NCBI GenBank assembly: GCA_020634565.1
Contig: JACKBN010000008.1
Location: forward strand, 186,001-250,000
Direction of reading: 5' to 3'
DNA length: 64,000 nt
Origin: Ardenticatenaceae bacterium
GTDB lineage: Bacteria > Chloroflexota > Anaerolineae > Promineifilales > Promineifilaceae
Part shown: piece by piece, positions 53,096-62,123 of the stretch
Layout: the number at the start of each line of letters is the position of its first letter
How positions within the stretch are numbered: the stretch's first letter is position 1
The notes under the pieces: model-generated
Seen by the model: the letters and a program-made list of their open reading frames with translations, nothing else
Told to the model about the DNA's origin: nothing
Databases searched by the model: none
Program-made: the position numbers and the translations under genes

Positions 53096-53476
53096 GTGGC
53101 CGATTTAGAAAAAATTGTAGAAGAACTTAGCAGCCTGACCCTGTTGGAAGCTGCTGATCTGACCAAAATGCTAGAAGAAAAATGGGGCGTTAGCGCTGCT
53201 GCACCCATGGCAATGGCTATGCCCGGTATGATGATGGGCGGCGCTGAAGCTGCAGAAGAAGAAGAAAAGACTGAGTTCGACGTTGTTCTGAAAGATGTTG
53301 GTCCGAAGAAGATCAATGTTATTAAAGAAGTTCGCGCTCTGACCGCTCTGGGCCTGAAAGAAGCCAAAGAAGTTGTAGACAACTTGGGCACCATCATGGA
53401 AGCCGTGAGCAAAGAAGCTGCCGAAGAAGCCAAAGCCAAATTGGAAGAGGCTGGCGCTGTTGTCGAGTTGAAGTAA
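53096..53476 (+). CDS. rplL: Ribosomal protein L7/L12
   Basis: A 126-residue stalk protein: N-terminal dimer helix (LEKIVEELSSLTLLEAADL), Ala/Met-rich hinge (PMAMAMPGMMMGG) and the C-terminal domain KTEFDVVLKDVGPKKINVIK. GTG start at 53096 after GGAGG. Confidence 0.97.
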   Translation: MADLEKIVEELSSLTLLEAADLTKMLEEKWGVSAAAPMAMAMPGMMMGGAEAAEEEEKTEFDVVLKDVGPKKINVIKEVRALTALGLKEAKEVVDNLGTIMEAVSKEAAEEAKAKLEEAGAVVELK

Positions 53477-53496
53477 TCTCGCTTTTTCAAGCAGAT

Positions 53497-53532
53497 AAAA
53501 AGGCTAGTCTCGTTATGGGTCTAGCCTTTTTT
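53497..53532 (+). terminator. Intrinsic terminator of the rplJ-rplL operon
   Basis: AAAAGGCTAG and CTAGCCTTTT form the stem, followed by TTATTTT. Eight bases before the next start, so the maf message must start upstream or within the stem. Confidence 0.9.
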
Positions 53533-53540
53533 ATTTTCTT

Positions 53541-54221
53541 ATGACTATTGAATTTATTTTAGCTTCTCAATCCCCTCGTCGGCGTGAACTGATTCAGCTG
53601 CTGGGGTTTCCATTTCGGGTGATGGTGGCCGATGCGGATGAAGACAGCATCACAGATCCCGATCCAGCTGCCAATGTGGTAAAAACGGCGCGGCTAAAGT
53701 CCAGTTTGATTGCAACCCAACTGAAAGATCAGAGCTTTGCACCGGAAACGATTATTTTGGCGGCGGATACGACTGTCGCTTACGCAGGAGAGATGCTGAA
53801 CAAACCGGCAGACAAAACGGCCGCTTACCAAATGCTCTCCCGTTTGCGAGATACCAAACACGAGGTGCACACCGGGTTTGTCCTGCTGCAACCCGCCACC
53901 GGACGCGAATGGGAGGGCGTGAGTACGGCCGTTGTCACCATGCGCCCCTACTCTGATGCCGAAATCGAAGCATATATCGCCACCGGGGACCCGTTTGATA
54001 AAGCTGGCGGGTATGCCATTCAGCATCCGCAGTTCAAACCTGTCACCCGATTACAAGGCTGCTACTGCAACGTCATGGGCTTACCCGTATGCGATCTCAT
54101 TGTCGCTATAGAGCAGTTTTTGGGATTAAATCTGGAACAATTTGAGCAGCTGGATTTAACGGCCGTTTCCCAAGCACATCTCCATTACCCCTGCCCCACC
54201 CTCAAGACTTTGCGCAGTTAA
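53541..54221 (+). CDS. maf: Maf-family nucleotide pyrophosphatase
   Basis: A 226-residue Maf/YhdE-like enzyme that removes pyrophosphate from non-canonical NTPs or dTTP/UTP. ASQSPRRRELIQLLG opens the family; AADTTVAY holds the catalytic Asp; NKPADKTAAYQMLSRL is conserved. There is no Shine-Dalgarno because the terminator of rplL sits directly in front. Confidence 0.93.
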   Translation: MTIEFILASQSPRRRELIQLLGFPFRVMVADADEDSITDPDPAANVVKTARLKSSLIATQLKDQSFAPETIILAADTTVAYAGEMLNKPADKTAAYQMLSRLRDTKHEVHTGFVLLQPATGREWEGVSTAVVTMRPYSDAEIEAYIATGDPFDKAGGYAIQHPQFKPVTRLQGCYCNVMGLPVCDLIVAIEQFLGLNLEQFEQLDLTAVSQAHLHYPCPTLKTLRS

Positions 54222-54345
54222 TCCTCAATTGACAGTAAGCAAAATTACCCCCTCGAAATTTTTCTCTAGCCATGCTACAATGTTTGCGTTAAGGTGTACT
54301 GTTATGTAAATGGGGTCACACGCTGGCTCATGAGGATGGTTCCAG

Positions 54346-55023
54346 ATGGATAATAAACTCAAAGATGCAATTGCGGCCGTACGCTCAGGCGATACCTACA
54401 AAGCACAAGAACAGCTCACAACACTTTTAGCCGAAAATCCAGAAGAGCCCCAAGGCTGGTATCTGCTTAGCCTGCTGGTAGATTCTCCCCAAAAGCAAGC
54501 CGCTTATCTGAGCAAAACCCTGGCGCTTGATCCCCAACATCAAAAAGCCCAGGAACAACTAGCCGCCTTGCAACAGGCTGGCACTCTGGCCCCCACCGCC
54601 ACGTTTGCCATGGAGCCAGCCGAGCCAATGGATGTATTGGCGCAGTCAGAAACAGACACGCTCCCGAGTTGGTTGGAAGAGGAAGGCGGCACAGTTGTTA
54701 AAACACAACCTGTGGCTGACATGACAGACACGGCCGTTCCCACCGATGATCTCCCCGACTGGTTGGTAGAACCCTCCGCCTTATCCACGGATAAGGCCGC
54801 GGTAGACGAAGCCCCAACCGTCGTTGGGCACACGACCGAGGAAGCTCAAGATGAAATCGTAGCGGTCGCCACGCCAAAGCCCGCAGCCAAAGTAACCCGC
54901 AAACCCGCCAAACCCAAACCAGCTGCCGGTAAAAGTACCACCGGACTGAACATGGTTTTGGGCGTTCTGGTGCTTTTGGCCGTCGTTGTCATGGTATTAT
55001 TGGCATATCTCATCCTTGGTTAG
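54346..55023 (+). CDS. TPR-repeat protein with C-terminal membrane helix
   Basis: A 225-residue protein: TPR-like helices in the first 75 residues (VRSGDTYKAQEQLTTLLAEN), a Pro/Thr/Asp-rich middle, and one C-terminal membrane helix (LNMVLGVLVLLAVVVMVLLAYLIL). The TPRs face the cytosol if tail-anchored. Role unknown. Not cotranscribed with an obvious partner. Confidence 0.72.
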   Translation: MDNKLKDAIAAVRSGDTYKAQEQLTTLLAENPEEPQGWYLLSLLVDSPQKQAAYLSKTLALDPQHQKAQEQLAALQQAGTLAPTATFAMEPAEPMDVLAQSETDTLPSWLEEEGGTVVKTQPVADMTDTAVPTDDLPDWLVEPSALSTDKAAVDEAPTVVGHTTEEAQDEIVAVATPKPAAKVTRKPAKPKPAAGKSTTGLNMVLGVLVLLAVVVMVLLAYLILG

Positions 55024-55349
55024 TATAATGCGCCCCGTCTTAGCAGAAGAAGCAAGCAAACGATGTGGCAACAGCAGTGAAAAAACAACACCTATCACCT
55101 AATAAATAATAAGCAGAGCACATTGCCTATACGGTGAGTGCTCTTTTTATTTGCCCATTCTATTTTGCCACCCGGCAAACATCCAACAATGGATGGGGCT
55201 AAAAGCAGAAATAAGCAATACGGCCGTTCCTCAATCCGGCCATTCAACAACGATTCATCATAGCGAAACCTTTGGTAGATCAACCTACCTGGCTCAACTT
55301 GTAGTGTAAGAATAAAAAAATCCCATACGTCCATTTTTAGGAGGAAAAC
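55024..55349. other. Intergenic gap TPR gene / secreted protein
   Basis: 326 bases without a credible gene; holds the terminator at 55115-55148, one ACGGCCGT at 55219 and the leader of the next gene with AGGAGG. Confidence 0.5.
55115..55148 (+). terminator. Intrinsic terminator after the TPR gene
   Basis: AGAGCAC and GTGCTCT form a short stem followed by TTTTTATTT. Lies 92 bases behind the stop. Confidence 0.75.
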
Positions 55350-58145
55350 ATGTTTTTTCGCAAGTTACCCCGCATCATCCTGCCCTTGCTGCTGCTTGGC
55401 TTGGGCATCTGGCTTGTTAGCGTTTCAACCGCACCTGCGCCAGAAACCACCAGCCGCCAGGAAGCCATTCAAGCTTTTAGCCCAGCCACTGATGGCATCG
55501 TAGAAGCTGGCGACCTCGCGCTCCCCGCATCCCAGATTGCCATACCCTACACCATCAACCTGCGAGACGTACCGGCTGGCGTCCTTGACCCCAATAACCA
55601 GCTGGCACGTTGGGAACGCGGCGAAATCGATCTGGAAGAAGAGGAAGGCATCCTCGGTGAAGCCAAAATGGCTGACCTACGCGCCGAATCGGCCGAACTG
55701 CTGCCCAGCGAAGCCATTCAGGAGCCAAACGGCCCCAATCCCCTTACCCCAGCGCTGGGCACCAACTTCGACAGCATAGATTACAACGAATGCTGCGGTG
55801 GTGGCGGCAATGTTCCACCCGATCCAGAATTGACTGTCGGCCCCAATCACATTATTGCTGTGGTTAACGTGGCTCTGGAAATCTATGACAAGAGCGGCAA
55901 CTCGCTCGTCGGACCAACCACCTTCGACAGCTTCATGTCGGCCAACCCCAACTGTACCGGCGTCTTCGACCCCAACGCCATTTACGATGAGTCCGCCGAC
56001 CGCTACATTTTGGGCATTGATGCCGATGGTACCGGCTACTGCCTGGCCGTTTCCCAAACGGCCGATCCCACGGGCAGCTGGAACATCTATCATTTTGCCA
56101 CCGCCAGCGGCAGCATCTTTTTCGATTATCCCCATGCCGGAGTTGGACGCGACGCCATCTACATGGGCGCCAACATGTTCACCTTCTCCTTCCTGGATTC
56201 CCGCATCTGGGCCTTCGATAAGCAAGCCATGTACGCAGGCCAGCCAGCGACTTCTGTGATGCGTAATCTAGGCAACAATGAAGACACCCCGCAGCCGATG
56301 AACTTGCATGGCTGGAACCAGGGCACCTGGCCCACCAGCGGTCCGCATTACTTCATTACGGAAACAGGCTACAACGGCGCGGACCACACCATTTGGGCCT
56401 GGACAGATCCCTTTGGCGCAAATACGTTAACGGCCGTTGGCACCATCGACCTCAATGCCTCAACCGGCGTTACCGCTGGTATCCCCCTAGCCTCCGTCCA
56501 ATCAGGCAGCGGCACCCTGGATGCCGGTGACTGGCGTCCGCTCGACTTTGAATACCGCAACGGCTTTGCCTGGACAACCATGACCGTCGCCTGTAACCCA
56601 GGCAGCGGTTCGGTTAACTGCATCCGCTGGGCACAGATCAATCCTGCCACAGCGACCGTCATTCAGTCCGGCGTCCTCTCTAGCAATGGCGATTATCGCT
56701 TCCATCCCGACCTGGCCGTTAACCATTGCGATGACATGGCCGTTGGGTATACCAAGTCCAACAGCAGTTCGTTCCCCTCAGTCTATTATGCGGGACGGCA
56801 AAGCACAGATCCACTCAACACGCTTCAGGCTGAAACCCAAATCAAAGCGGGTGAAATTACCTACACCTCCTTTGAAACCTCATCGCCACGCCGCTGGGGC
56901 GATTACACCGGTATGACCATCGATCCAGACGGCACAACCTTCTGGTATCTGGGCGAATACAGCAAAAACACAGGCACGTCGTCTGGCCGCTGGGGCACCT
57001 ATATCGCCTCCATGAGCTACGCTTCCTGTAACCCTGGTGGCGGCCCCACCCCAACACCAACCAGCACGGGCGTACCGCCGACACCGACCAACACTCCAGT
57101 TCCGCCGACGCCAACAAATACGCCAGGGCCAGGGACTGGTTCCGTCACGGTTAACCCTGAAGCGGATGCATTTGCCATTACATCCCGCCCAAGTGGTAAC
57201 CTGGGTGGCGCGTCAACCCTGCGCATCGACGCTTCTCCTGAAACCAACAGCTACCTGCGCTTTAACGTCCAAGGGGTGACAGGGGCCGTTACGCAGGCTA
57301 CCTTACGCATCTACACGGAATCTACATCTGCCAGCGGGTATGATGTCCATGCAGTTGCCGACAACAGTTGGGGCGAGTTCACGCTCAACGGCAGCAATGC
57401 ACCCGCGCTAGGCAATGTACTCAACAGCTCCGGGGCAATCACAGCCAACAATTACGTTGATGTTGACGTGACTAGCTACATCACGGGTGATGGTTTGGTT
57501 AGCTTTGGCCTAAGCACGGCCGAAACTGCCTTGATCCAGGTAAGCAGCCGCGAAGGCAATAATCCACCAGAACTGGTTGTTCAATTTGGCAGCGGCGGCC
57601 CAACCCCCACGCCAACAGCAACCAGCACAGGCGTGCCCCCCACACCAACCAATACACCTGTACCACCTACCCCCACGCCCGGACCTGGTGGCAGCACCTT
57701 CACCTTCAACGTGAGTGATGATGCGATCTTGTTGGCCAACCGGCCTACCACCAACTACGGCACGGCTTCCATCCTGGGCACTGACGACGCCCCAGACATC
57801 TTGAGCTTGCTCAAATTCAACGTCGCTGGGCTTGATGGCACGGTTGCCTCTGCCACGCTGCGTGTCTATGTCACCAGCGGTGCTGCTGCTTTTGATGTCG
57901 CTCAAGTAGCCGACAACAGCTGGACCGAGGGCAGTGTGACTTATAGCAATGCCCCCGCAGCAGGTGCGGTTATCAACAACTCCGGTGCCGTTGGCGCTGG
58001 TTGGATAGAGGTTGACGTTACCAGCTACATCAGCGGCGACGGCACCTTTAGCCTCGCGCTGCTGTCAGAGGCTTCGGGTCGGAACCTGTTTAGCAGTGAT
58101 GAAGGAGCCAATGCACCAGAATTGGTTGTAGTTACTGGTCCATAA
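55350..58145 (+). CDS. Secreted protein with beta-propeller-like domain and two DNRLRE/CBM96 domains
   Basis: A 931-residue exported protein. The signal helix is RIILPLLLLGLGIWLVSVS. About residues 120-560 form a repetitive beta domain (ECCGGGGNVPPDPELTVGPN, DPNAIYDESADRYILG), propeller-like. A Thr-Pro linker (PTPTNTPVPPTPTNTP) leads to a DNRLRE-type beta domain (about 595-745) and, after another linker, a second one (about 790-931: TFNVSDDAILLANR, SYISGDGTFSLAL). DNRLRE/CBM96 domains bind carbohydrate or help surface assembly. The last domain is nearly the same as that of the subtilase downstream. Confidence 0.82.
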   Translation: MFFRKLPRIILPLLLLGLGIWLVSVSTAPAPETTSRQEAIQAFSPATDGIVEAGDLALPASQIAIPYTINLRDVPAGVLDPNNQLARWERGEIDLEEEEGILGEAKMADLRAESAELLPSEAIQEPNGPNPLTPALGTNFDSIDYNECCGGGGNVPPDPELTVGPNHIIAVVNVALEIYDKSGNSLVGPTTFDSFMSANPNCTGVFDPNAIYDESADRYILGIDADGTGYCLAVSQTADPTGSWNIYHFATASGSIFFDYPHAGVGRDAIYMGANMFTFSFLDSRIWAFDKQAMYAGQPATSVMRNLGNNEDTPQPMNLHGWNQGTWPTSGPHYFITETGYNGADHTIWAWTDPFGANTLTAVGTIDLNASTGVTAGIPLASVQSGSGTLDAGDWRPLDFEYRNGFAWTTMTVACNPGSGSVNCIRWAQINPATATVIQSGVLSSNGDYRFHPDLAVNHCDDMAVGYTKSNSSSFPSVYYAGRQSTDPLNTLQAETQIKAGEITYTSFETSSPRRWGDYTGMTIDPDGTTFWYLGEYSKNTGTSSGRWGTYIASMSYASCNPGGGPTPTPTSTGVPPTPTNTPVPPTPTNTPGPGTGSVTVNPEADAFAITSRPSGNLGGASTLRIDASPETNSYLRFNVQGVTGAVTQATLRIYTESTSASGYDVHAVADNSWGEFTLNGSNAPALGNVLNSSGAITANNYVDVDVTSYITGDGLVSFGLSTAETALIQVSSREGNNPPELVVQFGSGGPTPTPTATSTGVPPTPTNTPVPPTPTPGPGGSTFTFNVSDDAILLANRPTTNYGTASILGTDDAPDILSLLKFNVAGLDGTVASATLRVYVTSGAAAFDVAQVADNSWTEGSVTYSNAPAAGAVINNSGAVGAGWIEVDVTSYISGDGTFSLALLSEASGRNLFSSDEGANAPELVVVTGP

Positions 58146-58492
58146 TCTCAAAACGCAGCACCAATTTTGAGAAAATAGCATGAATAAAAAGAGAGCTTGT
58201 CCGCAGGCTCTCTTTTTACTTGCCAAACAGAAACTTTTGCTTAACCAACGCATTAAGTTTTGGCTCATAGAATCACTCTGCCCACAAAAGGGCATCCTGA
58301 CAACCGCTGTCAACCTTCAACCGGAGAGAAATTTAGGAAACGGCCGTATCTTTCCCCACCGCCCTTTCCTGTAAATAGAAACACCCTACAAAATCCTGCA
58401 TCAAGGAGGTAGTTATTGACCGGAGCCTGAATGTAATTTGCAATTCATCCTGACGCACGCTGTAACACACTATTTGAAGGAAACAGGAACAC
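58146..58492. other. Intergenic gap between two secreted-protein genes
   Basis: 347 bases; a CTCAAAA/TTTTGAG stem at 58147-58171, the terminator at 58186-58217 and one ACGGCCGT at 58339. No credible gene seen. Confidence 0.5.
58186..58217 (+). terminator. Intrinsic terminator after the DNRLRE protein gene
   Basis: AAAAGAGAGC and GCTCTCTTTTT form the stem and U-run. The two secreted-protein genes are therefore separate transcripts. Confidence 0.85.
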
Positions 58493-61400
58493 ATGTTTAA
58501 ACAACTCACCCAACGCAGCTCGTTTGCCATTTTTGCGCTTCTGCTGCTTACGGCCGTTGCCATTCTCTCTTCTGCTTCTGTTGGTTTTGCCGACGCAGAG
58601 AGCGAACAGGTAACGGCCGTTTCCGCCGTAGACATCTCCCAATTGCTAAACGACACAGACCCTGGCATTTATCTCATCCGTTTTGCTGAAGCCCCACTGG
58701 CCCGCTACCGGGGCGGTGAAGGCAACCTGGCCCCCACCAATCCCCAGGCCCGGGGCACCAACCGGCTGGACGCCAATGACCCAGCCAGCCGCGCCTACCG
58801 CCAATTCCTGGCTGACCGCCGCGCTGACTACGTCAGCAATATGGCGCAGCGAATCGGCCGTCTCGTTGACCCCGTTTACGAATACGAAGCAAGCAACCAC
58901 GGCATTGCCGTTCTGCTCTCCCCCGAAGAAGCAGTGGAGATCGCCAGCATGCCCGGCGTTATCTCCGTGCAGCGCGACGTTGAGCGCGTCCTTACCACCG
59001 ACAACGGCCCCAGCTGGATCGGTGCCAACGACATTTGGAACGGCACCGCGACCGGTGGCCTACCCGGCACCCAGGGCGAAGGCATCATCGTCGGCATCAT
59101 CGACACCGGCATTAATCCCCTCAATCCTTCTTTTGCTGACATTGGCGGCGATGGCTACAACCATACCAACCCGTTCGGCTCCGGCAATTACGTTGGCGTT
59201 TGTGATTCCGGGAACCCCACCTACGATCCCAGCTTTGCCTGCAACGACAAGCTCATCGGCGCTTGGGGCTATGCCACCGTTAACGGCGGCGACCCCACCG
59301 ACTACGATGGACACGGCTCGCACACCGCCAGCACCTCGGCTGGCAACGTTGTCTTGGGTGCTACCATCAATGCCCCCACCTTCTCCTTTAGCCGCGACAT
59401 TTCCGGTGTGGCGCCCCATGCCAACATCATTGCCTACAGCGGCTGCTGCACGGTTTCCGCCCTCACCGCCGCCATCGACCAAGCGATCCTGGACGGCGTC
59501 AACGTCATCAACTACTCCATCGGCAGCGAAGCTGCTTCCAGCGTCTGGACCGATTTCGACACTGTTGGCTTTCTGAACGCCCGCGCGGCTGGCATCTTTG
59601 TGGCCACCTCCGCTGGTAACTCTGGCCCTGGCGCAGAAACGGTCGGCTCACCGGCAGACGCACCCTGGCTCACCTCCGTAGGGGCCACCACGCATGATCG
59701 CTTTCTGCTGAACGTTTTGGGCAGCATGAGCGGCGGCAGCACAACCCCGCCCGCCGACATCGCCGGTAAAAGCATTACCAGCGGTTATGGCCCGGCAACG
59801 ATTGTGTATGCAGGCAACTTTGGCGATCCGCTCTGTGGTCCTGGCGCTTTTTCTCCTGGCACTTTTAGCGGCCAAATTGTCGTCTGCGACCGTGGCGTCC
59901 ACGGCCGTGTGGACAAAGGCCAAAGCGTGCTGGACGGCGGCGCTGGCGGTTTCATCCTGGCCAACGACGAGCCCAATGGCAATTCGCTGAATGCCGATGC
60001 CCACGTACTGCCCGCAGTTCATATCACCTATGCCGACGGCGTCGTGCTGAAAAACTGGCTGGCGACAGGTTCCGGCCACACTGGCACCATTGCGGGTACT
60101 GTGATGGATATCAACGCCAGCAATGCCGACATCATGGCTGGGTTTAGCTCTCGCGGAGCCAACCGGGCTATCGACATTTTGTCGCCCAATATTTCGGCTC
60201 CTGGCGTAGACATCATTGCCGCTTACGGCAGCGGTGGCGTGGTGGAATGGAACTCCATCAGTGGCACTTCGATGGCCAGCCCGCATATAGCCGGTGCCGG
60301 AGCCTTGATCATGGCCCTGCATCCCGATTGGACGCCTGCCGAAATCCAGTCTGCCCTCATGACGACGGCGTTCACCTCCGTGTTGAAAGAAGATGGCACC
60401 ACCCCAGCCGATCCATTCGACATGGGGTCTGGTCGCGTCGATCTGTCAGTTGCCGGGCTGGCCGGATTGGTTTTGGACGAAACCGAAGCCGACTATCTGG
60501 CAGCCAATCCACTGCTGGGCGGCGATCCGAAAGCGCTGAATCTGCCCAGCATGGCCGACAGCGACTGCGCCAACAGCTGCACCTGGACGCGCACGGTGCG
60601 CAGCACCCTGTCTAGCTCTGTCACCTGGAATGCAAGCGTAGACGCGCCCGCTGGCGTGACGTTAAACGTAACCCCCAGCAGCTTTGTGTTAGCGCCCGGT
60701 GCCAGTCAAACCATCACCATTGAAGCCATCGTTACCAGCGATTCCAACAATGAATGGGTCTTTGGCGCAATCACCCTGACGCCCAGCGGCGGCGAAGCAC
60801 CAGCGGCACACATGCCCGTTGGCGTCATCGCGACCGTTGAACTGCCCACCTTTAATCCAGTCGCCGATGCCTCTGTGTTCTCTAATCGTGGCAACGGCAA
60901 CTTTGGCTCCAGCAGCCAGCTGCGCCTGGATGCCTCCCCGATCGTTAACGCTTACCTGCGCTTCGACGTTCAGGGGTTGGTGGGTACCGTGAGCAACGCC
61001 ACCTTGCGCGTGTATGTTCAGACGACCTCTACCGCGGGCTTTGCGGCTCAGGGAGTGGCAGACAACAGCTGGACGGAAGGCGGTATTACCTACAACAATG
61101 CCCCGGCAATGGGTGCAACCATCAACAATTCTGGCCCAACCACATCCGGCACCTATGCGGAAGTGGATGTGACCTCTTACGTAACCGGTAATGGCTTGTT
61201 CAGCATGGCGCTCACGACGACGGACACAGGGCTAATCATCGCCCAGAGCCGCGAAGGGTTTAATCCGCCGGAGTTGGTGGTAGAAACAACGGTTGGCGGT
61301 GGCCCAACACCGACGAACACGCCGGTTCCGCCGACGCCAACCAACACGCCGGTGCCACCTACAGCCACAGCGACGGCTACGGCCACAGCCACATCTGTAG

Positions 61401-61987
61401 GCCCGACACCAACCGCAACCAACACGGCCGTTCCGCCCACCGCTACGAACACACCAACGGCCACGAATACGGCCGTACCGCCCACACCAACCAACACACC
61501 CACTGCCACGGCTACCTCTGGCCCCGGCGGCAGCACCTTCACCTTTAACACGGCGGACGATGCTATCGTGTTGGCCAACCGGCAAAACGTCAACTACGGC
61601 ACGGCAACCATCTTGGGTACAGACAACGCCCCAGACATCCGCAGCTATCTCAAGTTTGACGTGGCCGGGCTGGACGGCTCCGTCGCTTCAGCGACGCTGC
61701 GCCTCTTTGTCACCACGGCCGCAGCCCCGTTTGACGTGGCTGAAGTCGCAGACAACAGCTGGTCGCAAGCCAGCATCACTTACAGCAACGCCCCAGCAGC
61801 CGGTGCCTTGATCAACGGCTCCGGCAGCCTCAGCGGCGGCACCTGGATAGAGATTGACGTTACCAGCTACATCAGCGGCGACGGCACCTTTAGCCTGGCG
61901 CTGCTGCCCGACGGCTCAGGCCGCAACCTGTTCGACAGCGCCGAAACTGGCAATGGTCCCGAACTGGTTGTTGTAACTGGTCCGTAA
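58493..61987 (+). CDS. Secreted subtilisin-like (S8) protease with PA domain and two DNRLRE domains
   Basis: A 1164-residue exported protease. Signal helix FAIFALLLLTAVAILSSASVG; an inhibitor-like prodomain (about 50-165); the catalytic domain with Asp in GIIDTGIN near 203, His in DGHGSHTAS near 275 and Ser in SGTSMASPH near 591, interrupted by a PA domain (about 430-540). Then a beta domain, a first DNRLRE domain (about 785-935), a long Thr-Pro-Ala linker and a second DNRLRE domain (about 1015-1164). Probably digests protein outside the cell while held at the surface or to polysaccharide. Confidence 0.9.
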   Translation: MFKQLTQRSSFAIFALLLLTAVAILSSASVGFADAESEQVTAVSAVDISQLLNDTDPGIYLIRFAEAPLARYRGGEGNLAPTNPQARGTNRLDANDPASRAYRQFLADRRADYVSNMAQRIGRLVDPVYEYEASNHGIAVLLSPEEAVEIASMPGVISVQRDVERVLTTDNGPSWIGANDIWNGTATGGLPGTQGEGIIVGIIDTGINPLNPSFADIGGDGYNHTNPFGSGNYVGVCDSGNPTYDPSFACNDKLIGAWGYATVNGGDPTDYDGHGSHTASTSAGNVVLGATINAPTFSFSRDISGVAPHANIIAYSGCCTVSALTAAIDQAILDGVNVINYSIGSEAASSVWTDFDTVGFLNARAAGIFVATSAGNSGPGAETVGSPADAPWLTSVGATTHDRFLLNVLGSMSGGSTTPPADIAGKSITSGYGPATIVYAGNFGDPLCGPGAFSPGTFSGQIVVCDRGVHGRVDKGQSVLDGGAGGFILANDEPNGNSLNADAHVLPAVHITYADGVVLKNWLATGSGHTGTIAGTVMDINASNADIMAGFSSRGANRAIDILSPNISAPGVDIIAAYGSGGVVEWNSISGTSMASPHIAGAGALIMALHPDWTPAEIQSALMTTAFTSVLKEDGTTPADPFDMGSGRVDLSVAGLAGLVLDETEADYLAANPLLGGDPKALNLPSMADSDCANSCTWTRTVRSTLSSSVTWNASVDAPAGVTLNVTPSSFVLAPGASQTITIEAIVTSDSNNEWVFGAITLTPSGGEAPAAHMPVGVIATVELPTFNPVADASVFSNRGNGNFGSSSQLRLDASPIVNAYLRFDVQGLVGTVSNATLRVYVQTTSTAGFAAQGVADNSWTEGGITYNNAPAMGATINNSGPTTSGTYAEVDVTSYVTGNGLFSMALTTTDTGLIIAQSREGFNPPELVVETTVGGGPTPTNTPVPPTPTNTPVPPTATATATATATSVGPTPTATNTAVPPTATNTPTATNTAVPPTPTNTPTATATSGPGGSTFTFNTADDAIVLANRQNVNYGTATILGTDNAPDIRSYLKFDVAGLDGSVASATLRLFVTTAAAPFDVAEVADNSWSQASITYSNAPAAGALINGSGSLSGGTWIEIDVTSYISGDGTFSLALLPDGSGRNLFDSAETGNGPELVVVTGP

Positions 61988-62014
61988 GCACAACCAGTGC
62001 TGTTTTAGTTGAAT

Positions 62015-62051
62015 AAATGCCGCCCGCAGCAGAATTTGCGGGCGGCATTTT
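62015..62051 (+). terminator. Intrinsic terminator after the subtilase gene
   Basis: AAATGCCGCCCGCA and TGCGGGCGGCATTT form a 14-base stem followed by T. Confidence 0.85.
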
Positions 62052-62123
62052 GCAGCTACCTCAGACTCCCCACACACAACTTGAGAAGAAAAAAAGACCT
62101 CAACTTTCTTTTGGAGACAGAAT

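Noticed and set aside
61290..61520. Thr-Pro repeat region as a possible CRISPR or tandem repeat array
   Set aside because: Repeats are codons of a Thr/Pro-rich linker inside the subtilase frame, with no regular spacers.
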